From contig JAHWDD010000005.1 in the NCBI GenBank assembly GCA_023897205.1, forward strand, positions 3,038,001 through 3,102,000: 64,000 nucleotides of DNA, given 5' to 3'. Positions 35,840 to 47,665 of this stretch are shown here, piece by piece (positions within the stretch are counted from its first letter, which is position 1; every line of letters begins with the position of its first letter). Made by a program: the position numbers and the translations under genes. This stretch comes from Exophiala sp. HKRS030. Lineage: Eukaryota > Ascomycota > Eurotiomycetes > Chaetothyriales > Herpotrichiellaceae. The notes below the pieces were generated by a model. That model made no database searches, was not told where the DNA came from, and was given only the letters and a program-made list of their open reading frames with translations.

Positions 35840-37811
35840 TCACGACGACTCGATTGCACTGTGGCCCGCGTCTCCCTCATAGATCACCCATAGTAGAGCC
35901 CAATTTAATGCAGCAACGCATGCGAGAGCCCACCATACAGCCCCAACGCAGTTGTCTGCCAATCCAACGCCAAGGATCCAGCCTCCAACGGTCGGTCCTA
36001 TTGTCCGTGCCCCTGAAGATACACTCTGTGCGAATCCATGAATTGTCCCAAGACATTTGGATGAGGGGCGGAGTTGTTGACCAGCAACGTGGTTCCCGGT
36101 AGTGCAAAAGTTCGCGAAATGACTTGAAGACCTAAGACCAAGGTTAAGGCTGGCCAGGTAATGTATGCTTTGTTGGGAAGGAGAGCCAGGTAAGGGATCG
36201 AAAGATATGCAAGCATAGAAAAAGGTAAAAAGATTCGATAGCTGGGTAACGTGCCAAGTCGTGTATTCATCATGGGATAGATCAAGATTTGCAGTGGGAA
36301 TCCAATAATTCCTATGATCGCTGTTGCAAGACCGACCTTCTTACTGGAGAGTCCTAAGCCGCCAGTGAACTGAAAAGGGAGGTGCGCGTTTTTGTTATCT
36401 GACCGGGGAGCGGGAAGGAAGAGGAAAATCAGGGCGTTGAAAGCACTGACGTGCATGGCAAGAAGATGATGCTGGACCAGGGTAAGAACCACATTTCTCC
36501 TGAAAATCTGTCGAAAGGGAACACTCGTTTTGTAATCTTGAGGCTCTGCGTGTTGGTTTGAAGTTACTGTGGGGGTTTCCGCTTCTGTGTTAGAATCTCC
36601 GCCCCATCCACGGAGGGGTGAGTTGTCTTGTTGATCGCTCTGATCGATGATCGGCATATAATCATATGCAGCGGTATTGTTTCGTTGACGTAACCGTCTC
36701 CAAATCCAATTTCCAAGTTTTCGGCCGTAATCTGGCTTATTTCGGAGTGCCATGTGTGTTTCGTCTAGACCAAAGATAACGAACAGTGCAGATATGAAGA
36801 TGAACACCGCATTGACGACGCTTGGTAGGGCGTATGGAAATGCTGTCATCCAACCTACACCATCTTTACCGCCTAGCAAGGATCCAGGACCAAAAACGCC
36901 CGGGAATGATGCTACCGGGTCGGCCAAGAAACCACCTAGCACTGGTCCGATCACAACACCTGTGCTGCGGTTAGGAGAAGTTTCGGCCTGAAGGACAGTG
37001 ACTCACCAATGTTGAAGCACATGGGGAGGAGCAAGAAGGCACGAGATTGATACCTGTTTTGTCAGTGGGAGCACCTTTAGAACCGGGAACTTCAAACATA
37101 CTTCTTCTCCTTGACTATCTCACTTATCATGGTACGCATGACACCGACATTTCCATTCAGGCAGCCAGCACAAGCTCGGAAGAACAAAGCCTGACCGAAC
37201 GATTTCGAAAAGCCAATACCAATACAACTGATCGTCGTCCCACACAGCCCGATCAGAAGCACGCGCTTTCGTCCTATCCAAGGCGAATCAGCTGCGCGTC
37301 CCCACCATACCGCAGTAAGAAACTGAGCAGCGGCGAATGACGCTGTAAGCATGCCACCTTGTCCCGCAATGACCTTATCAGAAGCATCTGGATCAAAGAA
37401 GCGCAGCTGATAATACATGTACGCAGCGAGCGAGACATTTGTGAGTGGCTCTGACAGCCGAGCGATTGTCAGGACGGCCAACTGGCCTTTCTTTGGTAAA
37501 GACCTCCATGTGACAGGATCTTCCCGCTTGTCTTCGATAGAAGTGGCATTCACATCAGTACGCACCAGAGGGTCTTCCTCCTCGTCGATATATGATGGTC
37601 GACGTTGAGGCAAGGTCGCGAGATCTGGCCTTGCTGGCCTATTCGCCAAAGGACTAGGAGTTCTCCACGACGCCACATTCGCTGGGCTCTGCTTGCGATG
37701 GCTCTCACCAAGATCTCGAGTCTGCGCCAGGCGAGCGTCTACATCTGAGAGTGTGACTGTCGCTTCATGATTCTTGTTGTCAGGAGGATGCTCAGAAGAT
37801 GGAGTGCTCAT
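35840..37811 (-). CDS. MFS transporter (frameshift near 36048)
   Basis: Major facilitator superfamily transporter of ~625 aa. The exons are 37811-37102, 37053-37007 and 36959-35840. After a ~110-residue hydrophilic N-terminus come two halves of about six membrane helices, separated by a long polar loop. Conserved segments include WWGRAADSPWIGRKRVLLIG (the loop 2-3 motif A region, GRxxDxxGRKxVL-like) and RACAGCLNGNVGVMRTMISE (motif C-like). The type resembles the fungal YCR023C/zinc-induced-facilitator-like group; substrate is unknown. The frame breaks after NNSAPHPNVLG. The expected TIHGFAQSVSSGARTIGP and the last helices continue in another frame, requiring one more G opposite the C run at 36047-36049. 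The stop is then at 35840-35842. ATG at 37811 is the first true start in frame. Confidence 0.87.
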
Positions 37812-38640
37812 TTGTGTAGGTTTCTTGCTCAGAAGTCTCCGGCTTTCGTCAATCGTCTTGGATTTTAGCCTACTCGATCCATCCAAGGCTAAATGTTGCT
37901 GAATCGAATTGTTGGAGCCTCTATGTTCTTTGATAGATTCTTATCATTACAAACTAAGGTTTCGAGAGAACATAAATAGTGGTGAATACGTAGAATGGAA
38001 TTCGTCGTAATCCTGCAGAATTATTGCGAAAATCGGAGGCGTTCATCATAGTTCGGATAAATCGGCACAGCCGATAAGGCTGCGATAAGGTTTTATTGGC
38101 ACTTGGCAAGGCTGAACATTTGATATCGTACTTAGGTGAGTATTTACGGAGTAGGTAGTGAGACGAAATGAGCCAGGATAGACTCTTTACCCTCGGCTTA
38201 GCGAGACTTAGGAGGTTGCTCAGCCAAAGCTCACTGTCGAATTAGAAGCTTAGCTTGAACTCACATTGAACGTGCAAACAACCTCCAAGTTATCAACTAT
38301 GCCTGAATCATTTAATTATCTCTTCAAGAAGTGCCTGAGAGCGCGGTATGGCCGATCCTATTTGCATCTCGAGAGCGTAATCTCGGTATCTGCTTTGCCC
38401 TTCACACCTTAGGCTCCACTCTTCCAAAGAAAGCTTCTCATTAACAGTGCTTCTCGTTGCAGAACTGGATCATCCCGTCCGAGTCCATCCAGATCCAGTA
38501 TGAAGACAGTCCTTTATATGGGTGTTAAACTTGGCCATGGATGTGGCCGTGTTCAAGCATATTGATACACCCGTCCCAACGACACCAACTACAATGACGG
38601 GTTGATCGGCCCCAAAAGAGCGGAAAAGAAACCAAATCTT
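37812..38640. other. Intergenic region upstream of the MFS gene
   Basis: Promoter side of the MFS gene and 3' flank of the duplicated-module gene. A tiny upstream frame (ATG at 37882, five codons, ending at 37865) precedes the MFS start by about 50 nt. Nothing else is supported. Confidence 0.5.
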
Positions 38641-40412
38641 TTAGATATAGGGACTTGAGATGTCTCCTGGAGGCATCCTCAAAACCACGCGTTTCCCATT
38701 TGCGAGGCGATAAAACTTTGGTCGTGGACGTTGGGTAGATGGTACCGTCGTCTTCTTCAGTGCTTCCGGAGCCGAGGACCTTCGCTGGTGACCAATTTGC
38801 GGAGGCTGAAGCAGGCTGGAACTGAGAAGATTGGGAATTTCCTCCCTCTCGGTGGAATGCGCTGTTAGTCGGTCTCCTCCCTCGTCAATCCCACAATCTT
38901 TAGGGGCTGAATAATCGTCTTTCCCCATTGTATCTTCCTTTGCTGAAGGGGGGCACTACTCCTTTCCGAAACCAAAGTGCAGCAGTTTGAGGACTCCCGG
39001 CAATTGAGGAGGTGCACTCTCTTTGGAGCAGATTGGGTTAGTCTGTCTGTGTACATGTCGACCTTGACGACTCTGGATACGTGTCGTGGCGCCATTCTGC
39101 AGGTGGACTTCTCAGCTCCGGTGAAAGCATTCTTTGGCTTCGGTAGGTCAGTCCACACCTCGATCTCACCGCCAGCGCTAGAGAAGAAGACGCGATGTCC
39201 AATCCCGGTCCCGGATTGTCGACATTCGAGCCTGACTTCTCTCTGTTCTGGTCGCGCCCTCCTCACTTTTGTCACCCAACAGAAATCGCCGCACCAACAA
39301 ATTTCCTTTGGCAGAACTGGTGTTTCCGGATTGATTGAAACATTAAATTGAGCAGGTTTAGACTCCAGCGTGAGAGAGGTAACATCGGAACTGCTCTTAG
39401 GTGGACCACGAAATTCGGGCATGACATAATTCGTCTTGTTAGCGGACTGGGAATTTTCTCTTAGTTCATGGACGTTGTTCTCTGGCACGGACAACTGGCG
39501 CAGGTGGCTGGATGGCGGGGTCTGGAGGATACTTTTCCCATTGGAGGGTGGACATATTTGCGCGCTTTCTGAATCAATGTTCTTGAATCTGCTATCTTTG
39601 GTGCTCAATATATAGAAACTCCGACAATTGAGGAGGTATCTTCTTTTCGGGGAGTTGTCTCTGAGTTTTTGCGGATCATCTCTGTAGAAGTCATATTTCG
39701 TCACAGTCTCCGAGGAAAAAGGTAGCGTCCTGCAAGAGCAGAAGGATGGAGACAACGGGAATATTGCCGCTTTAGCCTTGTCAGTCCACACTTCAACGTA
39801 GCCGTCGTTGGTTCCGAAGCAAATCCGGTTGTTCAGAGGGGATTCGGACTGGAAGCACTGGTTGCACCAACAGATATCTGAAGCTTCTGTCTCGGCATTT
39901 GCAATCGGTATTCCGAAGCGCCACGATCTAATATCGTACGGGCAGATATTGTTAGATTCGCGATCTGGCTTGATGATTCCAGGCCGTTTCCTGGAGCTAA
40001 ATACGGATATAGTCGAGGCAGATGATGCGCTGACATTCTGTCCAACAGGGACATCGTGGTGCAGAGGCTCTATCAGTATATCTTCTTGCATAGCTTGAAT
40101 GGTTGGCACATCGGCTAAAAGCAGATCGTCTCGAGCCTCGTTGACGTAGGGCTGTGAGAATCCCCCTGTGGGAGGGCCGCCCGCGGGATTTGACGGGGGC
40201 GATAACTCTTGCAGGTGGTCGATCGAATCCTCAACCGATCTGTCTGCTGGCGCAGGGGAATTGACTTCCGAATAGGCAGGTGGCGGGTGTTCAATTGTCG
40301 CTGTTGGTTGAGAAGATGTCAAGCTAGGTGTTATTGAAGTGCAGGGTTCTGGCCTTTCCCCAAGGCTGAGTTGTTCCATCATCTCAATCGAAAGCAATTC
40401 TTCGCTGTGCAT
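38641..40412 (-). CDS. Unknown protein with a duplicated Cys/Trp-rich module (frameshift near 38925)
   Basis: I do not recognise this protein family. The ATG at 40412 gives ~590 aa. The N-terminal 175 residues are Pro/Ser-rich and disordered-looking, with a PPAY motif (residues ~44-47) of the PPxY type bound by WW domains such as those of Rsp5. Two related modules follow, at ~179-270 and ~370-480. Each begins ICWC with a further nearby cysteine, has a G-[YE]-[VI]-EVWTD strand, then a CR and a [VK]-x-[YD]-[DM]-[FY] segment, and ends PKR-x-x-LLNCR. The frame seems to end at 38865, but a coding-like tail (RRSSAPE..., FYRLANGKRVVLRMPPGDIS) continues in another frame to 38641. One more G opposite the C run at 38923-38926 joins them. 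No signal peptide or membrane helix is seen. Confidence 0.7.
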
Positions 40413-41612
40413 TCTTGACCGGATCTCTGACGACCTGTGGTGATCCGTTGGCTTCTGCACGTTAATGCTTGCTCAACGATCGCTCCTTGATGTTGATACT
40501 ATCGAGGAGAGTTCCAAATAATTTACCTAGGTAAATTTAGAATTCGGCCTTTTGTGGCCTTGACGCTTCAAAACCAGGAAGGACAGCGCAATGTTCTTTG
40601 CAGACACTTGAAGGGCAAGCAGTTTTTTGTATCATCGTTTCGATCTGACACAAAGTGTTTCGGCCCCAACATGTCGAAATGCAGAGCGAAGATATGGTGC
40701 ATGAACTCGCGCAAGAGTGAGAACCAAGACAGGAAGGAGGCGAGGTCCTTGAACCGGGCAGAAGATGCGTTGAAACTCCGGTTGTGTGCATTCCGTGGTT
40801 GGTGTCGATGAAATCGACGATGCAGCTCACTGAAGCACAGGTAGAGGCTCTCAGACGCACCCAAAGGGGTTGTCATGTCAATGGCGGCTGCACCCGCTTG
40901 TCGAGCCTGGCTCTTCTCGGCTGCTAGTACGGAGTTAATCAACGTCGATTCGACGCTGGACAAGCATGAACCAGGTTATCCCCCAGTTTCATTGGAAAAT
41001 GCAGCTGGAAAGTGGAGGTGTTCTACGTTCCTTTCGCGCTTGCGGAGCGGCTACTGTGCCAGCGTGCTTGACTACATATGTACTCCGTATTGTATCCGTA
41101 TATTTGCAGCAATAGTGAAACGCGTCATGATGGTCTGGAAGTCACTCTCCAGTTCCATAATCTGTGTGGCGGCTCCTAGTGGCTCCCATGCATAAGCGGC
41201 CGTTAAATCTCTGTACAAGTATGTGCCGGAGAACCTTTCGCAAAAGGACGTTGCGTTATCCCGCTTATGACGAATTGTGACACCAAGCCGACTTCAGTTT
41301 CAGCCACGTCCTTCTTCTACAGTAGAGGCTGAAACAGGGGTCAGCTGCGATACAGGGAGCTCGATCGAATCAACTCTTCCAGGAGTCGGGTGGTATCCCC
41401 TGCATAAGCACACTCAGGCTCCTGGTTGTCACCAATACCCTCACAAAACAAGCCTCTAGGATCACAATGTGAATGGCAATTAGGTATTTTGTTCCCGAGT
41501 AATCTAGGTAACGAGCACCAAGCCAAGGTAACCACAAAACTTTCCCACATTACATACATACTTCTCGATGGGAATTGCAGATTTTAATTCCATTCACTTA
41601 TTAGGCACCAAG
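40413..41612. other. Intergenic region, no gene supported
   Basis: About 1.2 kb between the duplicated-module gene and the 3' end of the first amidoligase-like gene. A 131-codon open frame (40568-40963 minus) opens with TTG rather than ATG and shows no domain. Other frames are shorter. Confidence 0.45.
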
Positions 41613-43298
41613 TCAATTGCCTCCATGTTGTTCGTGTCGTCCAGCCCAATAGTCACCTTCTTCTTCTGCGAGTCCGAGAAATTCAACACAAAACTCCTTG
41701 ATGTCCTCGTAAGGGAATTTGGTAGAATCAGTGTTGTTGGGCGGGTATTTGTCTGTCTGTCTTACGTGGAATGGTTTGGAAAGGTCCAACGGCGTCAGAG
41801 CTCCGTAGACTGTTGACTGAAGACTTTTTGCCTCAGCAGTTCTGATGATAGCCTCCAAGAAGACTACCCAATGTTTGATTACTTCCACGTCCAAAGTGGC
41901 GTCATGTTGTCGAAATTCAACTGTCGGCCTTTTCGTTTTCCAAGACGTTTTCTGCGTCGCGAGAGCAAAAAGATTCGCAAAGTTATAGATGAATCCACGG
42001 AAGGGCTGTCTGTGTCCGTTTTCATCCGTTTCCCACTGCAGGAGAAAAACCAATTGGACGATCAAGTCTTCGACGTCGTCACCCTGCAGGAAAAGTCTGG
42101 CAGGTAAGTTCTCAAGCCCAACCTTGTTTTTCGTGTGACTGAAATTGGATTCGACGTTGTCGACACCAGTGTATTGAGCCTCGAACTGGAGCACTTCTCT
42201 CTCATTATCCTCCTCTGCAGTGTCAGGCAAGTCCTGCAGAGGAAAAAGTTCTGCAGGCGTTGCATTTGCGTCGTAGTAGCCAGACCGGCTCTTCGGAAAA
42301 CATTTCGTGATCAAGGACTCGTGCAAAAGCAGGATGTAGGCAAGGTGCTGGAGGGTCAATATTGGCATATGTTCGGGTTTCTCGAAGTCAAATCCAATAT
42401 GAACATGAATACTCGCCCAAACGGAGCCCAGGCCGGAGGTTTGTTTGGTTTCGAGTGCTTGAAGATAGTTCTGAAGCTCGGCGAAGGCAGCTTCTTTGTT
42501 CTCTAATTCAAACCGGGGCGAAATTAGCTCGAGGCCATAGTTATCCCATGATTTTAGATCCGATGTTGAGCTGGCCAACCCCTTGGTTGACAAGTGGCTT
42601 AATAGTTGTGATCCAAGGGCACCAATGAGAGTATGATCGTTAGTCAATGTCCATTTGGTGTAGTCGACAGTGTCTTGTCGGACCATGATATCAGGACCTG
42701 CATTTGGGAAAGTGATGGTGTTCGTCGAACCAGGCTGAACCCAACCAATCACATTGCAGTGCAAATTATTGTTCTCAAAGCAATCCTTTGTGATAAGGAG
42801 AGGCTCCAAAATGTATCTTCGCACAATGGTCCTCCCAGTGGTGGGAGTTGTATGGGAGAACCCCATACATTTTGTTAAACCCTCTTCGTCATCCTTGGAC
42901 GAAGCATCTTGTTCAGGAACGTGTAGCGCCCACATGGGATACCTAAATCTGCACTTATACGACACATGAGGTTCGCGTGGTTTGTAGCGTGCCAGCATAC
43001 TGAGATGGTCAGCTTCTTTGAATTCCTTGACGATTTCGGCCTCAATCCGATACTTTTGCAAAGTCTTAGACAGGACTTCCTCATGGAACGCGAGATTGAA
43101 CTCTATTTCGATGCCAAAGCTTTTTGCAAGTCCTGTGGGCACAGAAACTGGCACATCTTCTGCGGCTTTGGGGCCGTTCTTGGTTTTTTTCTCATCCTTC
43201 GATTCTGGCGAGGTCAACTTGCTGTATCCTCTCTTTCGTGATGAAGATGGGGCTGAGCTCTTCCCACCCGTTCCTCGTTTTGATGCAGATAATGACAT
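41613..43298 (-). CDS. Amidoligase-like protein 1 (Amidoligase_2 family)
   Basis: Predicted member of the amidoligase group related to the glutamine-synthetase fold, proposed in comparative studies to form amide bonds on small molecules or peptides. ATG at 43298 is the first real start (561 aa, single exon, intact). A lysine/serine-rich N-terminus precedes the core. The core has FGIEIEF near residue 61, the substrate-region segment WDNYGLELISPRFEL, IHVHIGFD near residue 298, the helix LQHLAYILLLHESLI and TVEFRQHDATLDVEVIKHWV near residue 460. The EIEF, HVHIG and VEFRQH motifs carry the acidic, His and Arg residues expected for the ATP/metal site. The natural substrate is unknown. A paralogue lies 13 kb away. 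It is divergent from an MFS transporter. Confidence 0.8.
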   Translation of the reverse strand: MSLSASKRGTGGKSSAPSSSRKRGYSKLTSPESKDEKKTKNGPKAAEDVPVSVPTGLAKSFGIEIEFNLAFHEEVLSKTLQKYRIEAEIVKEFKEADHLSMLARYKPREPHVSYKCRFRYPMWALHVPEQDASSKDDEEGLTKCMGFSHTTPTTGRTIVRRYILEPLLITKDCFENNNLHCNVIGWVQPGSTNTITFPNAGPDIMVRQDTVDYTKWTLTNDHTLIGALGSQLLSHLSTKGLASSTSDLKSWDNYGLELISPRFELENKEAAFAELQNYLQALETKQTSGLGSVWASIHVHIGFDFEKPEHMPILTLQHLAYILLLHESLITKCFPKSRSGYYDANATPAELFPLQDLPDTAEEDNEREVLQFEAQYTGVDNVESNFSHTKNKVGLENLPARLFLQGDDVEDLIVQLVFLLQWETDENGHRQPFRGFIYNFANLFALATQKTSWKTKRPTVEFRQHDATLDVEVIKHWVVFLEAIIRTAEAKSLQSTVYGALTPLDLSKPFHVRQTDKYPPNNTDSTKFPYEDIKEFCVEFLGLAEEEGDYWAGRHEQHGGN

Positions 43299-43939
43299 CT
43301 TTTCTAAAGATTTGCCAGGCCTGAGTATGTCAGATCTCAGTCTGAGATCGTCTTCAAGCAACAGAGGTACACAATTCTAAATCTGAAAGATCCTTGTGAA
43401 CTTGTCGTGCTCATATTCCAGAAACCAAGAAGCTTTTCGAACTCAAGGAAAGGTAAATATGTATATATAGACATCATTTTTGTGACCTCTTCCAGGAGAC
43501 CCACTCCGTCTTTGTCCCTCGATCAGGCTTTGAAGCTGTTGTGCCGTTCGCAGTAGGTCAAAGAGGACAAAGATCTACCAGCGTGCCACAGCTGAGAGAG
43601 TGCCTGTAGAGGCCGCAAGCGCCACCACATAGACTGACAAGAGGCTCAGCCATCTTGTTGAACCCTCGTCTAGTTGCAAGCGGCGCTCAAAAGTCAATAA
43701 AGTTTGGCTGGAGTCGGCAGACTGATATCGTTCTTTGTTAGTTTGTGATGCTTGCAAATTCCGTTGGAATGCGAAGCTATGCTCCGCTGTTGGTTTTGAC
43801 TACAGCGCAGTGTTCGCTCCGTAGACGTAAAGGTCTCACAGCACTCACGAGCACTCTTCGCTTCTGTAGGTTGGCTGTACAACTGGGCATGTGAGCCACT
43901 CTTGATATAACATTATATTTCAACAACGTTGGTTCCAGC
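43299..43939. promoter_or_regulatory. Divergent promoter: amidoligase-like 1 / MFS transporter
   Basis: About 640 bp between two genes that point away from each other. Co-regulation of the putative amide-forming enzyme and the transporter is possible but is only suggested by the arrangement. Confidence 0.45.
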
Positions 43940-45438
43940 ATGCATATCGCTCAAACGGATGAGACAGAACCACTCCTAGGTCAGGTGGTACCTTCGAGGC
44001 CCAGGGTGAGTTCTGGTGAATCAAACACTGGCGTTGAAAATGGCGAAGTCTCTGGCCTTCCTCTCCCTGCGACAAATGACCATCAGCCTCCTCGCTCTAG
44101 TGTGGGATTTCGTATCGCGGCTGCCATGTACTCGTTCTTGGTCTTGGGTCTCATCGCGTCCAGCATAGGTGTGATGATACCACAGTTGGAATGGTTCTAC
44201 CATCTGAACGACACCCACGTGTCGTTAATCTTCTTGATCACACCTGTGGGATATCTACTGGCAGCCTCTTCCAATCACTTCATACACATGAAACTTGGAC
44301 AAAGAGGGATTGCAATAGTGTCGCCGTTGTGCCACCTTCTATTCACCTCGTTGGTCTCAGTGCATCCGCCATTTAGCTTGGTCTTAGTATCGTCAGCGAT
44401 TGGCGGATTCGGCACAGGCCTCTTAGATGCTTCATGGTGTGCATGGGCAGCTGGGATGAGGAATGCAAATGCCATCTCCGGGCTTCTCCATGGATCCTTT
44501 TCAGTCGGAGCAAGCTTAGGGCCTTTTCTTGCTTCGGCGATGCTTGCCAACGCTCATCGACCATGGTATACTTGGTATTATTTCTTGGTAACGTCTTCAA
44601 CAGGAATGGAAGGGATCAGAACTGACGAAATCTTGCACTAGACTGTGGCAGTCGTGATCGAAGCTGTGGTTTTATTCTTAGCCTTCCGATATGAATGTGC
44701 GGAGACGTACAAAGTTCAAAATCGTGGCCAAACGATGCATGAAAGCAATGAATTTGGAGATATCATCACACGTCCTGTTACTTGGGTTTGTGCTGCTTAC
44801 TTTCTGGCTTATGTCGGAACAGAAGGTAGGTGTATAGAGAAACCAAGCAGCTCAATACCCACAGAACCTTGATGTTGACGCAGACAGGAACAATCTCTGG
44901 TTGGATCGTAACCTTCATGACCCGATATCGCCATGTCTCTCTCTCCACGTCTGGTGCCTGCTCCTCCGGATTCTGGATTGGCATGGCTGCCGGTAGGCTT
45001 GCCTTGGGCTTTGTTACAGACAAGCTTGGGCTGAGGATAGCTACCACCATCTACTTTGGGCTTGCCATCGCCGCCGAGACAATCTTTACAATGGCCACCA
45101 GCTCGACTATTTACATTCTAAGCGCGATTCTCCTTGGTTTCTTTTGTGGACCTCTCTTCCCAAATGGAGTGGTCCTCCTGATTCATCACCTGCCCAAGAG
45201 CCTGCACGTGCGAGCCGTGTCCTTTGTTGCTTCGCTTGGTCAAGTAGGCGCTGCAATTTTGCCATTTGCCTTAGGTGCCACTTCGCAACACCTTGGTATT
45301 CAAGTTTTTCGAGTTATCATATTCGGAGAGTTGATTATGACACTACTACTCTGGTTGTGTTTTGCAATGCTGCCCATTGATGGTGTTGGTCCACAGGAAC
45401 ATCTGGAGTCCTCTGAACCTCCCGAACAACAAGCGTGA
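43940..45438 (+). CDS. MFS transporter, fucose-permease/BSC6-like
   Basis: Major facilitator of 460 aa with exons 43940-44587, 44642-44825 and 44888-45438 (introns 54 and 62 nt). After a ~55-residue polar N-terminus there are about twelve hydrophobic segments with a short central loop. Recognisable points are the second-helix region LIFLITPVGYLLAASSNHF, GGFGTGLLDASWCAWAAGM, LHGSFSVGASLGPFLASAML and the second-half motif AAGRLALGFVTDKLGLR. These are typical of the FHS-like/'bypass of stop codon 6' fungal group, whose substrates are mostly unknown. The frame is intact. Retention of intron 1 would stop translation 18 codons after the splice site, giving a six-helix product. Confidence 0.85.
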
Positions 45439-46372
45439 CCATGTGATGCGACACTGGCACCGAATTCCGAGTTTTTGGAGATAGGTATGCTTGCCTTGCG
45501 CCTTGTTGTGGCCTTGAAATGATAGTGAGCTTCACATATTACCACACTTGTTTTTGCGGTTACCAAACAGGCTATCCCTGTTTGGTAGATTTACAGATGT
45601 CGCGATCAGACGTCCGACTCTGCTCAGCAACAATTAACCAGCATCATCCCAGGCTTCATGCCACGACGGCGCATCATGAGCCACTGTCGGCCAGTTTGCA
45701 AGTAAAATGATGCAGAGACAGTCTACTGCATAAATATGCCCTGGCTGGGCTTGCCTCCGCCAGCCTTTCAAAATACATAACGAATCAAAAAAACTTCTCA
45801 TTGTCTTGAGTGGTGAGGCTATATATCACTGTTGATATTAGTGGCTCGTTCTGGTGACCAAATGCCGATGACGGGTTCATCACCATCGCCCAACGGCGGT
45901 TGTACGAAAGACGGGGCAAACATATTGAAGCCTTGCACAAATGCTATCAATCTCTTTCAGGGATGCTTATCTAGATCGATCAGCTCGCGGAATAGCCTGG
46001 CAGGCAATGTCGGACGTTGGGAAGATTGTCTGAGGGCTTTGCCGAGTAGAGGATCTGCACTCATACCAATATCCTCAGAAGTTATCAGAAGTCGTCGCCG
46101 AGAAGTGAGCGCTATCCCAACACGGTACACTGGCTAGGCGAGCATTTTGCAGCGGATGAGTGACCGAGTTGTCCCAATCCCACACATCAATGTGAGAAAG
46201 ACGATTGCACCACTGATAGGTCTTCCACCGATATGCATCACGCGGCATACTTCTCAAATTTGGCTGATCTAAAAGTCTTGGAGTCCGCCGCGATGACTTC
46301 GACATCAAAGCAACGTAGACGGGGTCTCCCGATTTTTAGTATCCTTTTGAGTGGGATTAATCGCGCACACAG
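45439..46372. other. Intergenic region between convergent genes
   Basis: 3' flanks of the MFS gene and the GNAT gene. A 101-codon frame (45832-46137 plus) has no domain. Nothing is supported. Confidence 0.5.
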
Positions 46373-47171
46373 TCACTCCAATCCTGCTGTCGCCTTCGAC
46401 ACCTGAGCATCCTCCGGATACCATGCCATGCCCTGACCTACCAAACCAACTCCAAGATCGACCGCTCCAACATCGACGAAACCGCACTTCGTATACATCG
46501 GCCGACCCGCCACACTCGCAACGAGAACGATTGGCAAGCCGTCTTTCTCCGCAACTGATTGCACACTCCGAATCAGAGCCCTGCCCACGCCATGACGCTG
46601 GCAGGCCGGCTCAACTGCCAGGAAATCGACATGCCAGTGCTCCTTTATCTGTGCCAAAGGATCATCAGCATCGTTCATATCGACACCAGAAGATAGATAC
46701 GCGCTCATGTTCCGCGGTGAAACCGAACGATCGGAATATGTATACTCGACGAATTTCGCCTCTATGCCGAGTAATGCCAATTCTAGATCTAGATAAATCG
46801 CTCAGTTAGCCCTGTACATTCTAGAAGCCAGTGACCCACAAAAGCAGGCGCTGATTTTCATGAACACTCATACCATCCCTCCAGCTTCTGCGCTTGCGCT
46901 GGTCGTCCTCGGTAGAAGTCGCAGAAAGATAACCGACCACCCTCTCGGTGCCGTCCCACCAAGGGTCATTGCGATCCGAAACAGCCACGAGAAGATAGTT
47001 CCCCCGGTAGAATCGGCCCTTGGTCCGCCGTAGAAATCCCAGACGCATGCACTCAGGGTGCTGGTGGCGGTACGGCGCGATGAACGCGGTCAACTCGTCG
47101 TCGAACATGGCGTTGCTCGCGACGTGCGACATGTCTGAGAGGTCTGTGGCTAATGGCCGGCGGATGTGCAT
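46373..47171 (-). CDS. GNAT-family N-acetyltransferase
   Basis: Acetyl-CoA-dependent acyltransferase of 235 aa, with exons 47171-46874 and 46782-46373 and a 91-nt intron. The N-terminus MHIRRPLATDLSDMSHVASN is the usual first strand and helix of the fold. The acetyl-CoA-binding motif A reads LAVEPACQRHGVGRALIRSV, matching Q/RxxGxG/A. The C-terminal YTKCGFVDVG is the common strand after motif B. The intron's stop codons separate the two halves if it is not removed. Substrate is unknown; small-molecule amines or protein N-termini are both possible in this family. Confidence 0.85.
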
Positions 47172-47665
47172 TTCAGCGTCGTGGAAAGGCGGGATTCGCG
47201 TGTCTTTTTCTTACAGAGCTGGCTTGTCGTGCGGTTGGGCTTTTAGAGTGAAAGTTGGACTGAGTGACAAGTGTTCCCGTGATGTTGTGCTAGTTCGTGA
47301 TATGGGTTGCTATGACTCATCGTATCTAATTGTGTTCAATCTGAAGGTGATCATGCACACTGTGACCTGGTTGTCCTTCGAGCCTAGCAGTCGGACGTTA
47401 CATCGCCTCAAGGGGTTAGTCATGAGGATGCTAAGTAAAGTTTGAGGCTTGTCTTATTCTACGATTCTATTATATGCCCAGAACTTCTTCTAGAAATTCT
47501 TGTTTCGGATTCAGGGAATTTCAGAGCAGGGATCCATGGAAACAAAGCTTGTGGAACGGGTGTGGCAGTTCCCGCTGAATCGTGCGGAGACTTCTTTTTG
47601 AGACGAAGATATTGTATTACTCCATCTGACGCGCTATTCAATTTAGAGAGAGAAGACAACCGTCG
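47172..47665. other. Intergenic region upstream of the GNAT gene
   Basis: About 490 bp holding the GNAT promoter and the 3' end of the DUF1989 gene. No coding frame is supported. Confidence 0.5.

Noticed and set aside
40568..40963. 131-codon minus-strand open frame
   Set aside because: It opens with TTG; the first ATG lies 29 codons in, and no domain or splice partner is visible.
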